From NCBI GenBank assembly GCA_017534535.1, contig JAFXVZ010000019.1, forward strand, positions 226,863 through 290,862: DNA of 64,000 nucleotides. Reading direction: 5' to 3'. Positions 36,247 through 44,859 of this stretch are shown here, piece after piece. The notes below the pieces were generated by a model. The model was not told where the DNA came from. It saw nothing but the letters and a program-made list of their open reading frames with translations, and searched no databases. Every line of letters begins with the position of its first letter. Within the stretch, counting starts at the first letter, position 1. Both the position numbers and the translations under genes were made by a program. The DNA is from Bacteroidaceae bacterium. Lineage in GTDB: Bacteria; Bacteroidota; Bacteroidia; Bacteroidales; Bacteroidaceae.

Positions 36247-36272
36247 CAAATGTAAGAAAAAGATTATCTTTG
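36247..36272. promoter_or_regulatory. Divergent -7 boxes of DUF2851 and dapB
   Basis: TACATTTG on the minus strand (36247-36254) lies 26 bp before the DUF2851 start. TATCTTTG on the plus strand (36265-36272) lies 42 bp before the dapB ATG. Confidence 0.55.
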
Positions 36273-36314
36273 CACCATATTTTTTGTTTTTTATTTAAAC
36301 GAACACTGAAGTTT

Positions 36315-37043
36315 ATGAGAATTGCATTGATAGGGTATGGCAAAATGGGCAAGATGATTGAACAGATTGCCCTGGAAAGAGGACATGAGATAGTGTGCGT
36401 GATTGACATCGATAACCTGCAGGACTTCGAGAGCGACGCCTTCCGCACGGCTGACGTGGCGATTGAGTTCACTGCGCCACAGGCTGCCTTCGGCAATTAC
36501 CTGCACGCCTGGAAGGCTGGCGTGAAGGTGGTGAGTGGCAGTACGGGATGGATGAAGGAGCATGGCGACGAGGTGAGACGTATGTGCCTGGAGGAGGGCA
36601 AGACGCTGCTCTGGGCTTCGAACTTCTCCATCGGCGTGGGCATCTTCCGAGCCGTGAACAGATACTTGGCGAAGGTGATGAACCAGTTCCCGCAGTATGA
36701 CGTGGAGATGGAGGAGACGCATCATGTGCATAAGTTGGACCACCCCAGTGGAACGGCTATCACGCTGGCTGAGGAGATTGTGGGACGCATTGACCGCAAG
36801 ACTGCATGGGCGGAGGATACGACGGACAGGAACCTGTTGCGCGTGGATAACATACGCCGTGGCGAGGTGCCCGGCATCCATACGGTGCGCTATGACTCGG
36901 ATGCCGACCTGATTACCATCACCCACGATGCCCATAACCGCAAGGGCTTTGCGCTGGGCGCGGTGCTGGCGGCTGAGTGGACGGTGAACCAGCAGGGGCT
37001 GCTGACCATCGATGACTATTACAAAGATATGTACGGATTTTAA
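36315..37043 (+). CDS. dapB: 4-Hydroxy-tetrahydrodipicolinate reductase
   Basis: 242 residues from MRIALIGYGKMGKMIE. It has the Gly-rich NAD(P) motif, IEFTAPQAAFGN, SGSTGW, the SNFSIGVGIF stretch and the catalytic HHVHKLDHPSGTA. It reduces the dipicolinate precursor on the way to diaminopimelate and lysine. An ATG 15 codons upstream overlaps the promoter box and is rejected. It is first in a run of four genes (dapB-lepB-wbqC-queH). Confidence 0.95.
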   Translation: MRIALIGYGKMGKMIEQIALERGHEIVCVIDIDNLQDFESDAFRTADVAIEFTAPQAAFGNYLHAWKAGVKVVSGSTGWMKEHGDEVRRMCLEEGKTLLWASNFSIGVGIFRAVNRYLAKVMNQFPQYDVEMEETHHVHKLDHPSGTAITLAEEIVGRIDRKTAWAEDTTDRNLLRVDNIRRGEVPGIHTVRYDSDADLITITHDAHNRKGFALGAVLAAEWTVNQQGLLTIDDYYKDMYGF

Positions 37044-37064
37044 TTATCATAACGACAAAGGACT

Positions 37065-38567
37065 ATGCAAAAATTGAAGGATGCAACTACCCGACAGTGG
37101 GTGACGATGGGCATTGTGATGCTGCTCTACCTGGCTTTCCTCGTTTGGATCAAGAGTTGGTGGGGCTTGCTGGTGGTGCCGTTTATCTTTGATGCTTATA
37201 TCACGAAGATAGTGCCTTGGGGCTTCTGGCGAGAGTGGAAGAATGACACTGCCAGGGGTATTATGAGTTGGGTGGATGCCATTGTGTTCGCCCTGGTGGC
37301 GGTGTATTTCGTGAATTTGTATATCTTCCAGAATTACCAGATTCCTACTTCCAGCCTGGAGAAGAGTCTGCTGGTGGGGGACTATTTGTTTGTGAGCAAG
37401 GCGAGCTATGGACCACGCACACCGAATACGCCACTGTCGTTGCCCTTGACTCTGCATACGATACCGGGCACCGATACGAAGTCGTATATCGACTGGCCTC
37501 AGTGGAAGTATAAGCGGGCACAAGGTTGGGAGAAGGTGAAGCTGAACGACATTGTGGTGTTCAACTTCCCCGCAGGGGATACCGTTGCGACTAATTTCCA
37601 ACAGACAGATTATTATAGCCTTGCCTATAACGAGGGCAAACGCCGTTATGGGGAGCGGGTTGACATGAGCACGTTGACACGTGAGCAGCAACGCACGGCA
37701 TACGATATTTTCTATGCCGAGGGTACGAAGATGATCAAGAGTAACCCACGCATCTACGGCGAGGTGATTACGAGGCCAGTTGACCGCAGGGAGAATTATG
37801 TGAAGCGTTGCGTGGGCTTACCTGGCGACACCCTGCAGATCAAGAATGCTCACGTATGGCTGAACGGGAAGCAGATGGAGGACCCCGAGCAGATGCAGCT
37901 GAACTATTTCGTGCAGACCACGGGTCCGGTGATTCCTGACGAGATTTTCCGCGAGCTGGGCATCAGCGAGGAGGACAGGTGGGAGATGGGCAGTGACCAG
38001 TCATGGGAGAACGAGTTGCTGAGCATGGGGCTGAATACACGCCAGCAGAACGGACGACTGACACCTACCTATAACCTGCCACTGACGAAGGAGATGCTGG
38101 AGAAGTTGCAGGCGAACAAGAAGCTGGTGAGCAAGATTGTGATGGAGCCTGAACGCGAGAATTTCGTGGGACAGCTCTTCCCGCTGAATCTCTATACGAA
38201 GTGGACACGCAATGACTATGGCCCTATCTGGATTCCCAAGAAGGGGGCTACCATTCAGTTGAACGAGGATAACCTGCCTATCTACGAGCGGTGTATTGAG
38301 GCGTATGAGGGTAACAAGCTGGAGCGCAAGGCGGATGGTATCTATATCAATGGGGTGAAGACGAATGAATATACTTTCCAGATGGATTATTACTGGATGA
38401 TGGGTGATAACCGCCATAAGAGTGCCGACTCGCGCTATTGGGGCTTCGTGCCTGAGGATCATGTGGTGGGTAAGCCTGTGCTGATCTGGCTGTCGCTGGA
38501 TAAGGATAGGGATTGGCTGGATGGCAAGATTCGCTGGAACCGCTTGTTTAAGTGGGTTCATGATTAA
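37065..38567 (+). CDS. lepB: Signal peptidase I, long Bacteroidales form
   Basis: 500 residues. Two or three N-terminal membrane helices precede the catalytic Ser in YQIPTSSLEKSLLVGDY (Ser97). The general-base Lys is in ENYVKRCVGLPGD. The last box is YWMMGDNRHKSADSRYWGFVPEDHVVGKP. A long extra segment of about 150 residues lies between the Lys box and the last box. It is usual for this order and not a frameshift. It removes signal peptides at the periplasmic face. Confidence 0.94.
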   Translation: MQKLKDATTRQWVTMGIVMLLYLAFLVWIKSWWGLLVVPFIFDAYITKIVPWGFWREWKNDTARGIMSWVDAIVFALVAVYFVNLYIFQNYQIPTSSLEKSLLVGDYLFVSKASYGPRTPNTPLSLPLTLHTIPGTDTKSYIDWPQWKYKRAQGWEKVKLNDIVVFNFPAGDTVATNFQQTDYYSLAYNEGKRRYGERVDMSTLTREQQRTAYDIFYAEGTKMIKSNPRIYGEVITRPVDRRENYVKRCVGLPGDTLQIKNAHVWLNGKQMEDPEQMQLNYFVQTTGPVIPDEIFRELGISEEDRWEMGSDQSWENELLSMGLNTRQQNGRLTPTYNLPLTKEMLEKLQANKKLVSKIVMEPERENFVGQLFPLNLYTKWTRNDYGPIWIPKKGATIQLNEDNLPIYERCIEAYEGNKLERKADGIYINGVKTNEYTFQMDYYWMMGDNRHKSADSRYWGFVPEDHVVGKPVLIWLSLDKDRDWLDGKIRWNRLFKWVHD

Positions 38568-38617
38568 TGAAGAATGAACAATGAATAATGAATAATGAAT
38601 AATTAAGAATGAATAAT
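38567..38617. repeat. TGAAnAATGA-type repeat tract between lepB and wbqC
   Basis: Six or more overlapping copies of ATGAAnAATGAATA-like units fill the whole gap between the lepB stop and the WbqC-like ATG. Confidence 0.7.
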
Positions 38618-39254
38618 GGCGTGCGTGTGGTTGACAACAGCGTATTTGGCACCTGTGGAGTATTATGCGCATTTGATGGCGGCAGGTGAGGCAAGGGTGG
38701 AGGTGCACGACCATTATATGAAGCAGACGTACCGGAACAGGTGTATCATTGCAGGGCCTAACGGACGCATTGACCTGACGGTGCCTACGGTGAAGCCCGA
38801 CACGCTGAAATGTGCCACGAAGGACATTCGCATCAGTGACCACGGGAATTGGCGACACATGCATCTGTATGCGCTGGAGTCGGCTTACGGGCATACGCCG
38901 TATTATGAGTTCTATCGCGATGACTTTGTGCCGTTCTATGAGCGCAAGTGGGATTATCTGGTGGATTTCAATGAGGCATTGCAGGAGATGATTTGTGGGT
39001 TGATAGGGCTGGAGGTGAAGGTGTCGAGGACGGAGGAGTATCTGCCGGTGGTGGAGGGTCTGGACTTGCGTGAGGTGATTCATCCGAAACGGGACTATGC
39101 TTGCTTGGATGCCAGCTTTCAGGTGGTGCCGTATTATCAGGTGTTTCAGGAGAGGCTGGGTTTTCTGCCTAACTTGAGTGTGGTGGATCTTTTGTTTAAT
39201 TTGGGACCAGAGAGTTTGATACTGCTGAAGCAGTCAATGAAGAATGAAGGATGA
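38616..39254 (+). CDS. WbqC-like family protein
   Basis: 212 residues. It resembles the WbqC group (YLAPVEYYAHLMAAGEARVEVHDHYMKQTYRNRCII, with DLTVPTVKP and NWRHMHLYALESAYGHTPYYEFY). Members occur in polysaccharide gene clusters and as lone genes, and the catalytic role is unclear. The start is set by the end of the repeat tract. The last residues (SMKNEG) are encoded by a second repeat tract. Confidence 0.85.
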   Translation: MACVWLTTAYLAPVEYYAHLMAAGEARVEVHDHYMKQTYRNRCIIAGPNGRIDLTVPTVKPDTLKCATKDIRISDHGNWRHMHLYALESAYGHTPYYEFYRDDFVPFYERKWDYLVDFNEALQEMICGLIGLEVKVSRTEEYLPVVEGLDLREVIHPKRDYACLDASFQVVPYYQVFQERLGFLPNLSVVDLLFNLGPESLILLKQSMKNEG

Positions 39255-39304
39255 ACAATGAAGAATGATTATGCATTGTTCTCTGTTCATTATTCATTCA
39301 TGAA
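39231..39304. repeat. TGAAnAATGA-type repeat tract with inverted arm
   Basis: AATGAAGAATGAAGGATGAACAATGAAG-like units on one strand are followed by TTCATTATTCATTC on the same strand. GAACAATG and CATTGTTC form an 8-bp inverted pair. It covers the WbqC-like stop codon. Confidence 0.65.
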
Positions 39305-39313
39305 GAACATTGA

Positions 39314-39916
39314 GTGATGTTGAAGTTAGTGACACCGGAGGGGGAGAGTAGGGTGTTGTTGCACAGTTGCTGTGCCCCTTGCTCATCGGCTATCGTGGAG
39401 TGCATGCTTGCCAATGGCATACGCCCTACGGTGTTCTATTATAACCCTAACATTTTCCCACAGGAGGAATATCTGAAGCGGAAGGAGGAGGCGAAGCGGT
39501 TTGTGACCGCGCAGGGTCTGGATTTCGTGGATGCCGACTATGACCATGGGGCTTGGCTTCAGGGGGTGTGCGGATTGGAGGATGAGCCCGAGCGGGGCAA
39601 ACGATGCCTACTGTGTTTCAAGCAAAGGCTGTTGGTCACCGCCCGCTATGCGCAGGAAAAGGGGTTTAAGGTGATGACCACCACCTTGGCCTCGTCGAGG
39701 TGGAAGAGCCTGGAACAAATCAACGAGGCAGGCAGATGGGCCACCCAGCAGGTGGAGGGGGTGACCTTCTGGGAACAGAATTGGCGCAAGGGAGGCCTGC
39801 AGGAGAGGCGCAATCAGCTGTTAAAAGCGCATAATTTTTACAATCAGTTGTATTGTGGATGCGAATTTAGTTTGAAATCTCGTATAAATGATGTAAATTT
39901 GCCATGTAATAATTAA
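39314..39916 (+). CDS. queH: Epoxyqueuosine reductase QueH
   Basis: 200 residues. The QueH (formerly DUF208) cysteine layout is present: LLHSCCAPCSSAIVE near the N-terminus, GKRCLLCFKQRL in the middle and YCGCEFSL near the C-terminus. The cysteines bind an Fe-S cluster and a metal. It does the last step of queuosine formation in tRNA. An ATG one codon later is equally possible. The promoter of the next gene lies inside its last codons. Confidence 0.93.
   Translation: MMLKLVTPEGESRVLLHSCCAPCSSAIVECMLANGIRPTVFYYNPNIFPQEEYLKRKEEAKRFVTAQGLDFVDADYDHGAWLQGVCGLEDEPERGKRCLLCFKQRLLVTARYAQEKGFKVMTTTLASSRWKSLEQINEAGRWATQQVEGVTFWEQNWRKGGLQERRNQLLKAHNFYNQLYCGCEFSLKSRINDVNLPCNN
39871..39901 (+). promoter_or_regulatory. 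Promoter of the CarboxypepD_reg gene, inside queH
   Basis: TTTG (39871-39874), 19 bp, TAAATTTG (39894-39901): a full consensus match. The initiation point would lie about 20 bp before the next ATG. Confidence 0.75.
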
Positions 39917-39929
39917 CAAAACTACGCTT

Positions 39930-41216
39930 ATGAAAGACATGAATACAACGCTATGCAAGTTATGGCTGGTCTGCCTGGTGTGCTGGATCTGCCCTTCCGT
40001 TGCCGTGGCGCAGGCCATCACGGAACGGATGAATGAGAATATAATCACCGTGAGCGGTGTGGTGAGAGACCAGAAGAGCAATCGCAAGCTGGAATATGTG
40101 AACGTGTATGTGCCAGGTACCAACATCGGTACGGTGACCAATGCTGACGGTGCCTTCACGCTGAAATTCAAAGACCCAGGGGGTAGGGTGTATCTGGAGT
40201 TCTCATACCTTGGCTATAAGTCGAACCAGGTGGAGGTGGACAGGCTGGCGAGTACAGGCAATGACTATTTCCTGACGCAGAGCTCGTTCCGACTGAATGA
40301 GATTGTGGTGAGCCCCATCAATCCACGATGGATTGTGGAGGAGGCGGTGGATAAGGTGAAGCAGAACTATAGTCCTGTTTCGACGCTGAATTATATGTTC
40401 TATCGTGAGACGGTGCAGAAACGCAACCGTTACATCACCATCTCGGAGGCGGTGACGGAGGCATTCAAGACCTCATACTCATCGATAGGTACGGCTCGCG
40501 ACAGGGTACGCATCAAGAAGAGTCGCAGTGTGGCGAGTCCTGACATCAGGGACACGCTGAGTGTGAAGCTGGAGGGTGGTCCTAACCTGGCGACCTATGT
40601 GGATGCGGTGAAGAACCCCGATGTGCTGTTGGAGAGTGAGTATATCGATATGTACGAGTACACATTCGATGACTTTGTGACCATAGACGACCGTGTGCAG
40701 TATGCCATCAAATTCAAGCCGAAACCTGTGATGCTGGACTTCCCGCTTTATGTGGGTACTATCTTCATTGACCGCGAGAGCATGGGCATCAGTCGCATAG
40801 AGTTTAGCGTGGATACCTCCGACCCTGACAAGGTGACCCGTATGATGCTCCGCAAGAAGCCTGCATCTATGCGTTTCAGGGCGCAGAACCTGACTTATCT
40901 GGTGACTTACCGCTATCAGGGTGGCAGGTATTACCTGAATTATGTGCGGGCGGAGTTCAAGTTCCGATGCGACTGGAAGCGACGGTTGTTTGCCACGAAT
41001 TATACGGTGGTGTCGGAGATGGTGGTGACGAACCGTGTGGATAGTCCGCTGGAGAGCATTTCTTATAAGGAGTCGTTCCACAATAGCGATGTGCTTTCTG
41101 ACAAGGTGATGGATTTCTATGATGAGGAGTTCTGGGAGGATTATAATATCATTGAGCCTACTGAGTCGCTGGAGGAAGCCGTTGGCAAGCTGAGGAAAGC
41201 GATAGAGAAAAAATAA
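39930..41216 (+). CDS. Exported protein with CarboxypepD_reg-like domain
   Basis: 428 residues. A signal peptide ends near VAVAQA. A carboxypeptidase-regulatory-like beta-sandwich domain follows (ITVSGVVRDQKSNRKLEYVNVYVPGTNIGTVTNADGAFTLKF). The next 300 residues are strand-rich and resemble the first part of the DUF5686 family, without its C-terminal beta-barrel. It is probably periplasmic or outer-membrane associated. The function is unknown. Confidence 0.83.
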   Translation: MKDMNTTLCKLWLVCLVCWICPSVAVAQAITERMNENIITVSGVVRDQKSNRKLEYVNVYVPGTNIGTVTNADGAFTLKFKDPGGRVYLEFSYLGYKSNQVEVDRLASTGNDYFLTQSSFRLNEIVVSPINPRWIVEEAVDKVKQNYSPVSTLNYMFYRETVQKRNRYITISEAVTEAFKTSYSSIGTARDRVRIKKSRSVASPDIRDTLSVKLEGGPNLATYVDAVKNPDVLLESEYIDMYEYTFDDFVTIDDRVQYAIKFKPKPVMLDFPLYVGTIFIDRESMGISRIEFSVDTSDPDKVTRMMLRKKPASMRFRAQNLTYLVTYRYQGGRYYLNYVRAEFKFRCDWKRRLFATNYTVVSEMVVTNRVDSPLESISYKESFHNSDVLSDKVMDFYDEEFWEDYNIIEPTESLEEAVGKLRKAIEKK

Positions 41217-41217
41217 G

Positions 41218-41234
41218 AAATCGCTCTGCGATTT
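41218..41234. terminator. Small hairpin between convergent genes
   Basis: AAATCGC-TCT-GCGATTT, a perfect 7-bp stem. It lies 2 bp past the plus-strand stop and overlaps the M16 stop codon. As a terminator it is weak, with short T-runs only. Confidence 0.45.
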
Positions 41235-42465
41235 ATTCAGCGTAACACAAAACAGAGAGGTTTTGGGGTGACAAAATTTCCTGAGCTACTTGCTGCAACT
41301 GACTTGCTGTGAGTAGCTCAATGTTTTGAAAGGCCTCCTGGCTCGTCACAAAGCGGTTATAGTGCAGGTAAGTCTTCGCCATGCCCAAGGCAAGACTCTC
41401 ATGATTATCTGAGCTCACCCCAATCTGACCAATCAGCTGCTTCTTGGCCGCCCGCAACTGGCTGTCGGATAGCGGGTGGTCGCAGAGGAGGTGCAGTTCC
41501 TTCTCCACCAGGCTGATGCATCGCTCCACATCCTGATGGTCGCATCCGAAGTAGATGCAGAAGGTACCCGTATCGGTATAAGGCGTGTAGTTCGACTCAA
41601 TCTCATACACCAGTCCGCGATGCTCACGCAAAGACACATTCAGGTGGCTATTCATGCCTGGACCACCCAAGAGGTTGTTGATTAAGTTCAGTGCCACACG
41701 CTGGGTGCTCTGCCCGTTGTATGCCCTGCCACCCAGCATCACGTGTGCCTGATGGGTTTGCTTGCAGACCTGCTTACGCACAGGGGCGATGAAGGGAGGT
41801 TGCTGGCGACTCATCTCCACCGGAGGGTAGCTGATGCCAGCCGTCCATCGCTCTACCTGACGCACCACCTGTTCCAGGCGGAAATTGCCCAGCACGAAGA
41901 ATATCATGTTGTCTGGGCGGTAGTAACGGTGGTAGAACGCATCGGCGTGCTGTTTGCCATAGCCTCGCAGGCTCTCCTCATTACCCAAGATGTTGCGACC
42001 TAAGGGATGACCGCTGTAGATCAGGTCTTCAAAGTCGTCGAAAATCAGCTCGGCAGGCGTGTCCTCATACATCTTAATTTCGTCGATAATCACCTCACGC
42101 TCTTTCTCCATCTCACGCTCGGGGAAGACAGAGTGGAACACCAGGTCGGTGAGCAGCTCCACAGCACGGGGGAAGTCCTGCAGCATGAACGAGCAATACA
42201 CCACCATCTCCTCTTTGTTCGTAAAGGCATTTAGGTCGCCACCCACATACTCCATGCGGTTCAGGATGTGCCATGCCTTCCTGTGCTCGGTGCCCTTGAA
42301 GAGCATGTGCTCGATGAAGTGTGCCATGCCTGGGTTGTCGGCATCTTCGTCGCGTGTTCCGGCATTCACGGCATAGCCGGCGTAAGCCACCTGCGAGGTG
42401 GTATGCTGGAGGATAATCCTCAATCCGTTTGGCAAAGTATGGGTAAAATATTGCTCTCTTTCCAT
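41233..42465 (-). CDS. M16-family zinc peptidase
   Basis: 410 residues. The inverted zinc motif His-x-x-Glu-His is in MAHFIEHMLFKGTEHR (about residues 46-61). The third ligand Glu is in the EREVIIDEIKMYEDTP stretch. The layout matches the processing-peptidase/PqqL-like M16 proteins of 400-430 residues. It lacks a signal peptide, so it is probably cytoplasmic, degrading peptides. It is divergent from the KpsF-like gene. Confidence 0.92.
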   Translation of the reverse strand: MEREQYFTHTLPNGLRIILQHTTSQVAYAGYAVNAGTRDEDADNPGMAHFIEHMLFKGTEHRKAWHILNRMEYVGGDLNAFTNKEEMVVYCSFMLQDFPRAVELLTDLVFHSVFPEREMEKEREVIIDEIKMYEDTPAELIFDDFEDLIYSGHPLGRNILGNEESLRGYGKQHADAFYHRYYRPDNMIFFVLGNFRLEQVVRQVERWTAGISYPPVEMSRQQPPFIAPVRKQVCKQTHQAHVMLGGRAYNGQSTQRVALNLINNLLGGPGMNSHLNVSLREHRGLVYEIESNYTPYTDTGTFCIYFGCDHQDVERCISLVEKELHLLCDHPLSDSQLRAAKKQLIGQIGVSSDNHESLALGMAKTYLHYNRFVTSQEAFQNIELLTASQLQQVAQEILSPQNLSVLCYAE

Positions 42466-42524
42466 GTGAACTGTTCTTTAAGCCTGCAAAAATAGTATAA
42501 AGTGAGCGTAAAAACAAAGAAATC

Positions 42525-42556
42525 TTTGTTTATAAAGTTGCTTTGCATTATCTTTA
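42525..42556 (+). promoter_or_regulatory. Promoter of the isomerase-kinase-nucleosidase operon
   Basis: TTTG (42525-42528), 20 bp, TATCTTTA (42549-42556; one mismatch). It lies 17 bp before the chosen ATG. Confidence 0.65.
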
Positions 42557-42573
42557 CGGCAAAATTGGTGACC

Positions 42574-43200
42574 ATGGAAAAAGAATTACTGAATTCAATG
42601 CAGGATTTGCTGCGCAAAGAGGCGGAAGCGATACTGAAGATACCCTTGACAGACGGTTTTGCCAAGGCTGTGGATTTGATTGTGGAACATGTGCACGAAA
42701 GGAAGGGAAAGCTCGTGACCTCGGGCATGGGCAAGGCAGGACAGATTGCGATGAACATCGCCACCACATTCTGCTCTACGGGTATACCGGCTGTGTTCCT
42801 GCATCCCAGCGAGGCACAGCATGGCGACTTGGGTATCTTGCAGGAGAACGACCTGCTGCTATTCATCTCCAATTCAGGCAAGACGCGCGAGATTGTGGAG
42901 CTCACGGCACTGGCACACCGCCTGAACCCTGCGTTGAAATGTATTGTAATAACCAGTAACCCCGATAGTCCGTTGGCTCAGGAGGCCGATGTGTGTCTGA
43001 GCACGGGCAACCCCAACGAGGTTTGTCCGCTGGGCATGACCCCTACCACCAGCACTACGGTGATGACCGTAATGGGAGATATCCTGGTGGTGGAGACCAT
43101 GAAACGCACTGGCTTTACCATCGATGATTATTCGAAACGTCATCACGGTGGCTATTTAGGGGAGAAATCAAGAGAGGAGTTGAGAAAATGCGAAAAGTAA
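42574..43200 (+). CDS. KpsF/GutQ-like sugar-phosphate isomerase (SIS domain only)
   Basis: 208 residues from MEKELLNSMQDL. A single SIS domain: TSGMGKAGQIAMNIATTFCSTGIPAVFLHPSEAQHGDLGIL and ISNSGKTREIVEL. It resembles arabinose-5-phosphate isomerase (first step to KDO for LPS) but lacks the C-terminal CBS pair. The CBS-less form is frequent in Bacteroidales. The ATG further upstream covers the promoter. The stop overlaps the kinase start by 13 bp. Confidence 0.9.
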   Translation: MEKELLNSMQDLLRKEAEAILKIPLTDGFAKAVDLIVEHVHERKGKLVTSGMGKAGQIAMNIATTFCSTGIPAVFLHPSEAQHGDLGILQENDLLLFISNSGKTREIVELTALAHRLNPALKCIVITSNPDSPLAQEADVCLSTGNPNEVCPLGMTPTTSTTVMTVMGDILVVETMKRTGFTIDDYSKRHHGGYLGEKSREELRKCEK

Positions 43201-44099
43201 TTGGAATAGGGGAGACGATACTTGATATCATCTTCAAGAACGACAAGCCCTGGGCAGCTGTGCCAGGAGGCTCAGTATTCAACAGCATCGTATCGCTGGC
43301 TCACGTAGGTGTACCCGTGGAGTTCATCACCGAGGTGGGGCAAGACTATGTGGGCGAGCTCATCCAACGCTATATGCATGAGAATGGTATCGACACCTCG
43401 CATCTAGAGGTATATCCCGAGCACAAGAGTCCTGTATCGCTGGCATTCCTTAATGAACAACAGGATGCGCAGTACAGCTTCTATAAGAACTATCCCGAGC
43501 AGCGCCTGCATGTGGAACTTCCCAAGATTGAGGAGGGAGATGTGGTGATGCTGGGCTCTTACTATGCCGTAGATCCAGCCCTGCGAGAGCGCCATGTGGA
43601 GCTGTTGCAGATGGCGAAGGATAAGCATGCCATTGTTTTCTACGACTTAAATTTCCGTCGCCCGCACAAGCATGATGCCATTAGGCTGGCACCTTATTTC
43701 CTCGAGAATCTGGAGTTTGCCGACATTGTGCGAGGCTCGGAGGAGGACTTCCACTGTCTTTACAACCTGAGTGACGTGGATAAGATCTACCGCGACAAGG
43801 TGAGGTTCTATTGCAAGAACTTTGTCTTTACGGCAGGACAAAAGGAGGTGCAGCTTCGCACGGACAGTCTGAGTAAGAGTTATGAGGTGGCACCACTTGA
43901 GCCCGTCAGTACGGTGGGCGCTGGCGACAATTTCAATGCGGGCATCGTGTTTGGGTTGTTGCAGAAGGGCATCATGCTCGACGACCTGGATTCCCTGTCT
44001 GAACAGGCTTGGGATGACTTGGTTCACTATGGCATGCAGTTTGCCGCTAAAGTGTGCATGAGTTGGGATAATTCGGTCCCTAAAGGATTTAAGATATGA
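43188..44099 (+). CDS. PfkB-family carbohydrate kinase
   Basis: 303 residues. The PfkB N-terminal box is AAVPGGSVFNSIVSLAHVGVPVEFITEVG and the C-terminal anion-hole box STVGAGDNFNAGIVFGL with catalytic Asp. It phosphorylates a sugar such as fructose or a related hexose; specificity is not evident. It is sandwiched by overlaps between the isomerase and the nucleosidase, so the three are co-translated. Confidence 0.9.
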   Translation: MRKVIGIGETILDIIFKNDKPWAAVPGGSVFNSIVSLAHVGVPVEFITEVGQDYVGELIQRYMHENGIDTSHLEVYPEHKSPVSLAFLNEQQDAQYSFYKNYPEQRLHVELPKIEEGDVVMLGSYYAVDPALRERHVELLQMAKDKHAIVFYDLNFRRPHKHDAIRLAPYFLENLEFADIVRGSEEDFHCLYNLSDVDKIYRDKVRFYCKNFVFTAGQKEVQLRTDSLSKSYEVAPLEPVSTVGAGDNFNAGIVFGLLQKGIMLDDLDSLSEQAWDDLVHYGMQFAAKVCMSWDNSVPKGFKI

Positions 44100-44746
44100 A
44101 AATAGGTATTATAGTGGCCATGGACAAAGAATTGCGTCAGCTCAAGAGCCTGTTTGAAGGAGCTGACGTGATAGTGAGCAAGTGTGGCATTGGCAAGGTC
44201 AATGCAGCATTAGGCGCTCAGAAAATGATCAATGAGTTTCACCCCGACGTGATAGTATCCAGTGGTTGTGCCGGAGGCAATGGCGACGAGGTGGAAGTAC
44301 AGGATGTGGTGGTAAGTGCCGAGTTGGCATATCACGATGTGTATTGTGGCACTGCCATAGATAACCGTACACAATACGGACAAGTGCAGGGTATGCCTGC
44401 GCGCTTTATGTCAGACCCTTGGCTACTACAGAAAGCAACAAGCTTGGATTGTGGTGTGAAGATACATGCAGGACTCATTGTCACGGGCGACTGGTTTGTT
44501 GATTCGCGTCAGAAGATGCAAGAGATTGTGGGCCATTTCCCTGAGGCTATAGCAGTGGATATGGAGAGTTGTGCCATCGCACAGACCTGCTATATCAATA
44601 ATGTACCATTCATTTCTTTTCGTGTGGTCAGCGATATGCCACTCAAGGATACTGATGCCAGTCAGTATCATGATTTCTGGAATACCATTGCCGAGCATTC
44701 CTTTGCGGTGACGAAGACGTTTGTAGAAAAAATCATGGAGGTCTAA
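44096..44746 (+). CDS. 5'-Methylthioadenosine/S-adenosylhomocysteine nucleosidase family
   Basis: 216 residues. KIGIIVAMDKEL and the GIGKVNAALGAQ loop open the fold. IVSSGCAGG and VDMESCAIAQTCY, followed by FRVVSDMP, are MTAN signatures, with the catalytic Asp in RVVSD. It splits adenine from methylthioadenosine or SAH. The start overlaps the kinase stop by 4 bp. Confidence 0.9.
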   Translation: MKIGIIVAMDKELRQLKSLFEGADVIVSKCGIGKVNAALGAQKMINEFHPDVIVSSGCAGGNGDEVEVQDVVVSAELAYHDVYCGTAIDNRTQYGQVQGMPARFMSDPWLLQKATSLDCGVKIHAGLIVTGDWFVDSRQKMQEIVGHFPEAIAVDMESCAIAQTCYINNVPFISFRVVSDMPLKDTDASQYHDFWNTIAEHSFAVTKTFVEKIMEV

Positions 44747-44754
44747 TAAGAAGA

Positions 44755-44778
44755 GGGTATGTCAAGATTGACATACCC
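44755..44778 (+). terminator. Terminator of the isomerase-kinase-nucleosidase operon
   Basis: GGGTATGTCAA-GA-TTGACATACCC, an 11-bp perfect stem followed by TTT. Confidence 0.8.
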
Positions 44779-44802
44779 TTTAAGTTTCCTGCTATATCAT
44801 AG

Positions 44803-44820
44803 GTAGATAGGTCTATGACC
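44803..44820. repeat. Intergenic motif, copy 2 of GTAGATAGGTCnnTGACC
   Basis: 16 of 18 bases match 34799-34816. It lies 25 bp after a terminator and 40 bp before the convergent sufS stop. Confidence 0.6.
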
Positions 44821-44859
44821 TATAGGTTGTGTTCATATCAGTCGATTCTGCTGTCAATT

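Noticed and set aside
36221-36496. Long N-terminal extension of DUF2851 from a TTG codon
   Set aside because: It is antisense to dapB and covers both divergent promoter boxes; family similarity starts at MEQLLHYVW.
37800-38350. Possible frameshift or foreign insert in lepB because of its length
   Set aside because: The frame is continuous and long lepB proteins of about 500 residues are usual in Bacteroidales.
42574-43200. Truncated KpsF because the CBS domains are missing
   Set aside because: SIS-only forms are common in this order and the stop overlaps the next start cleanly, so no decay is evident.
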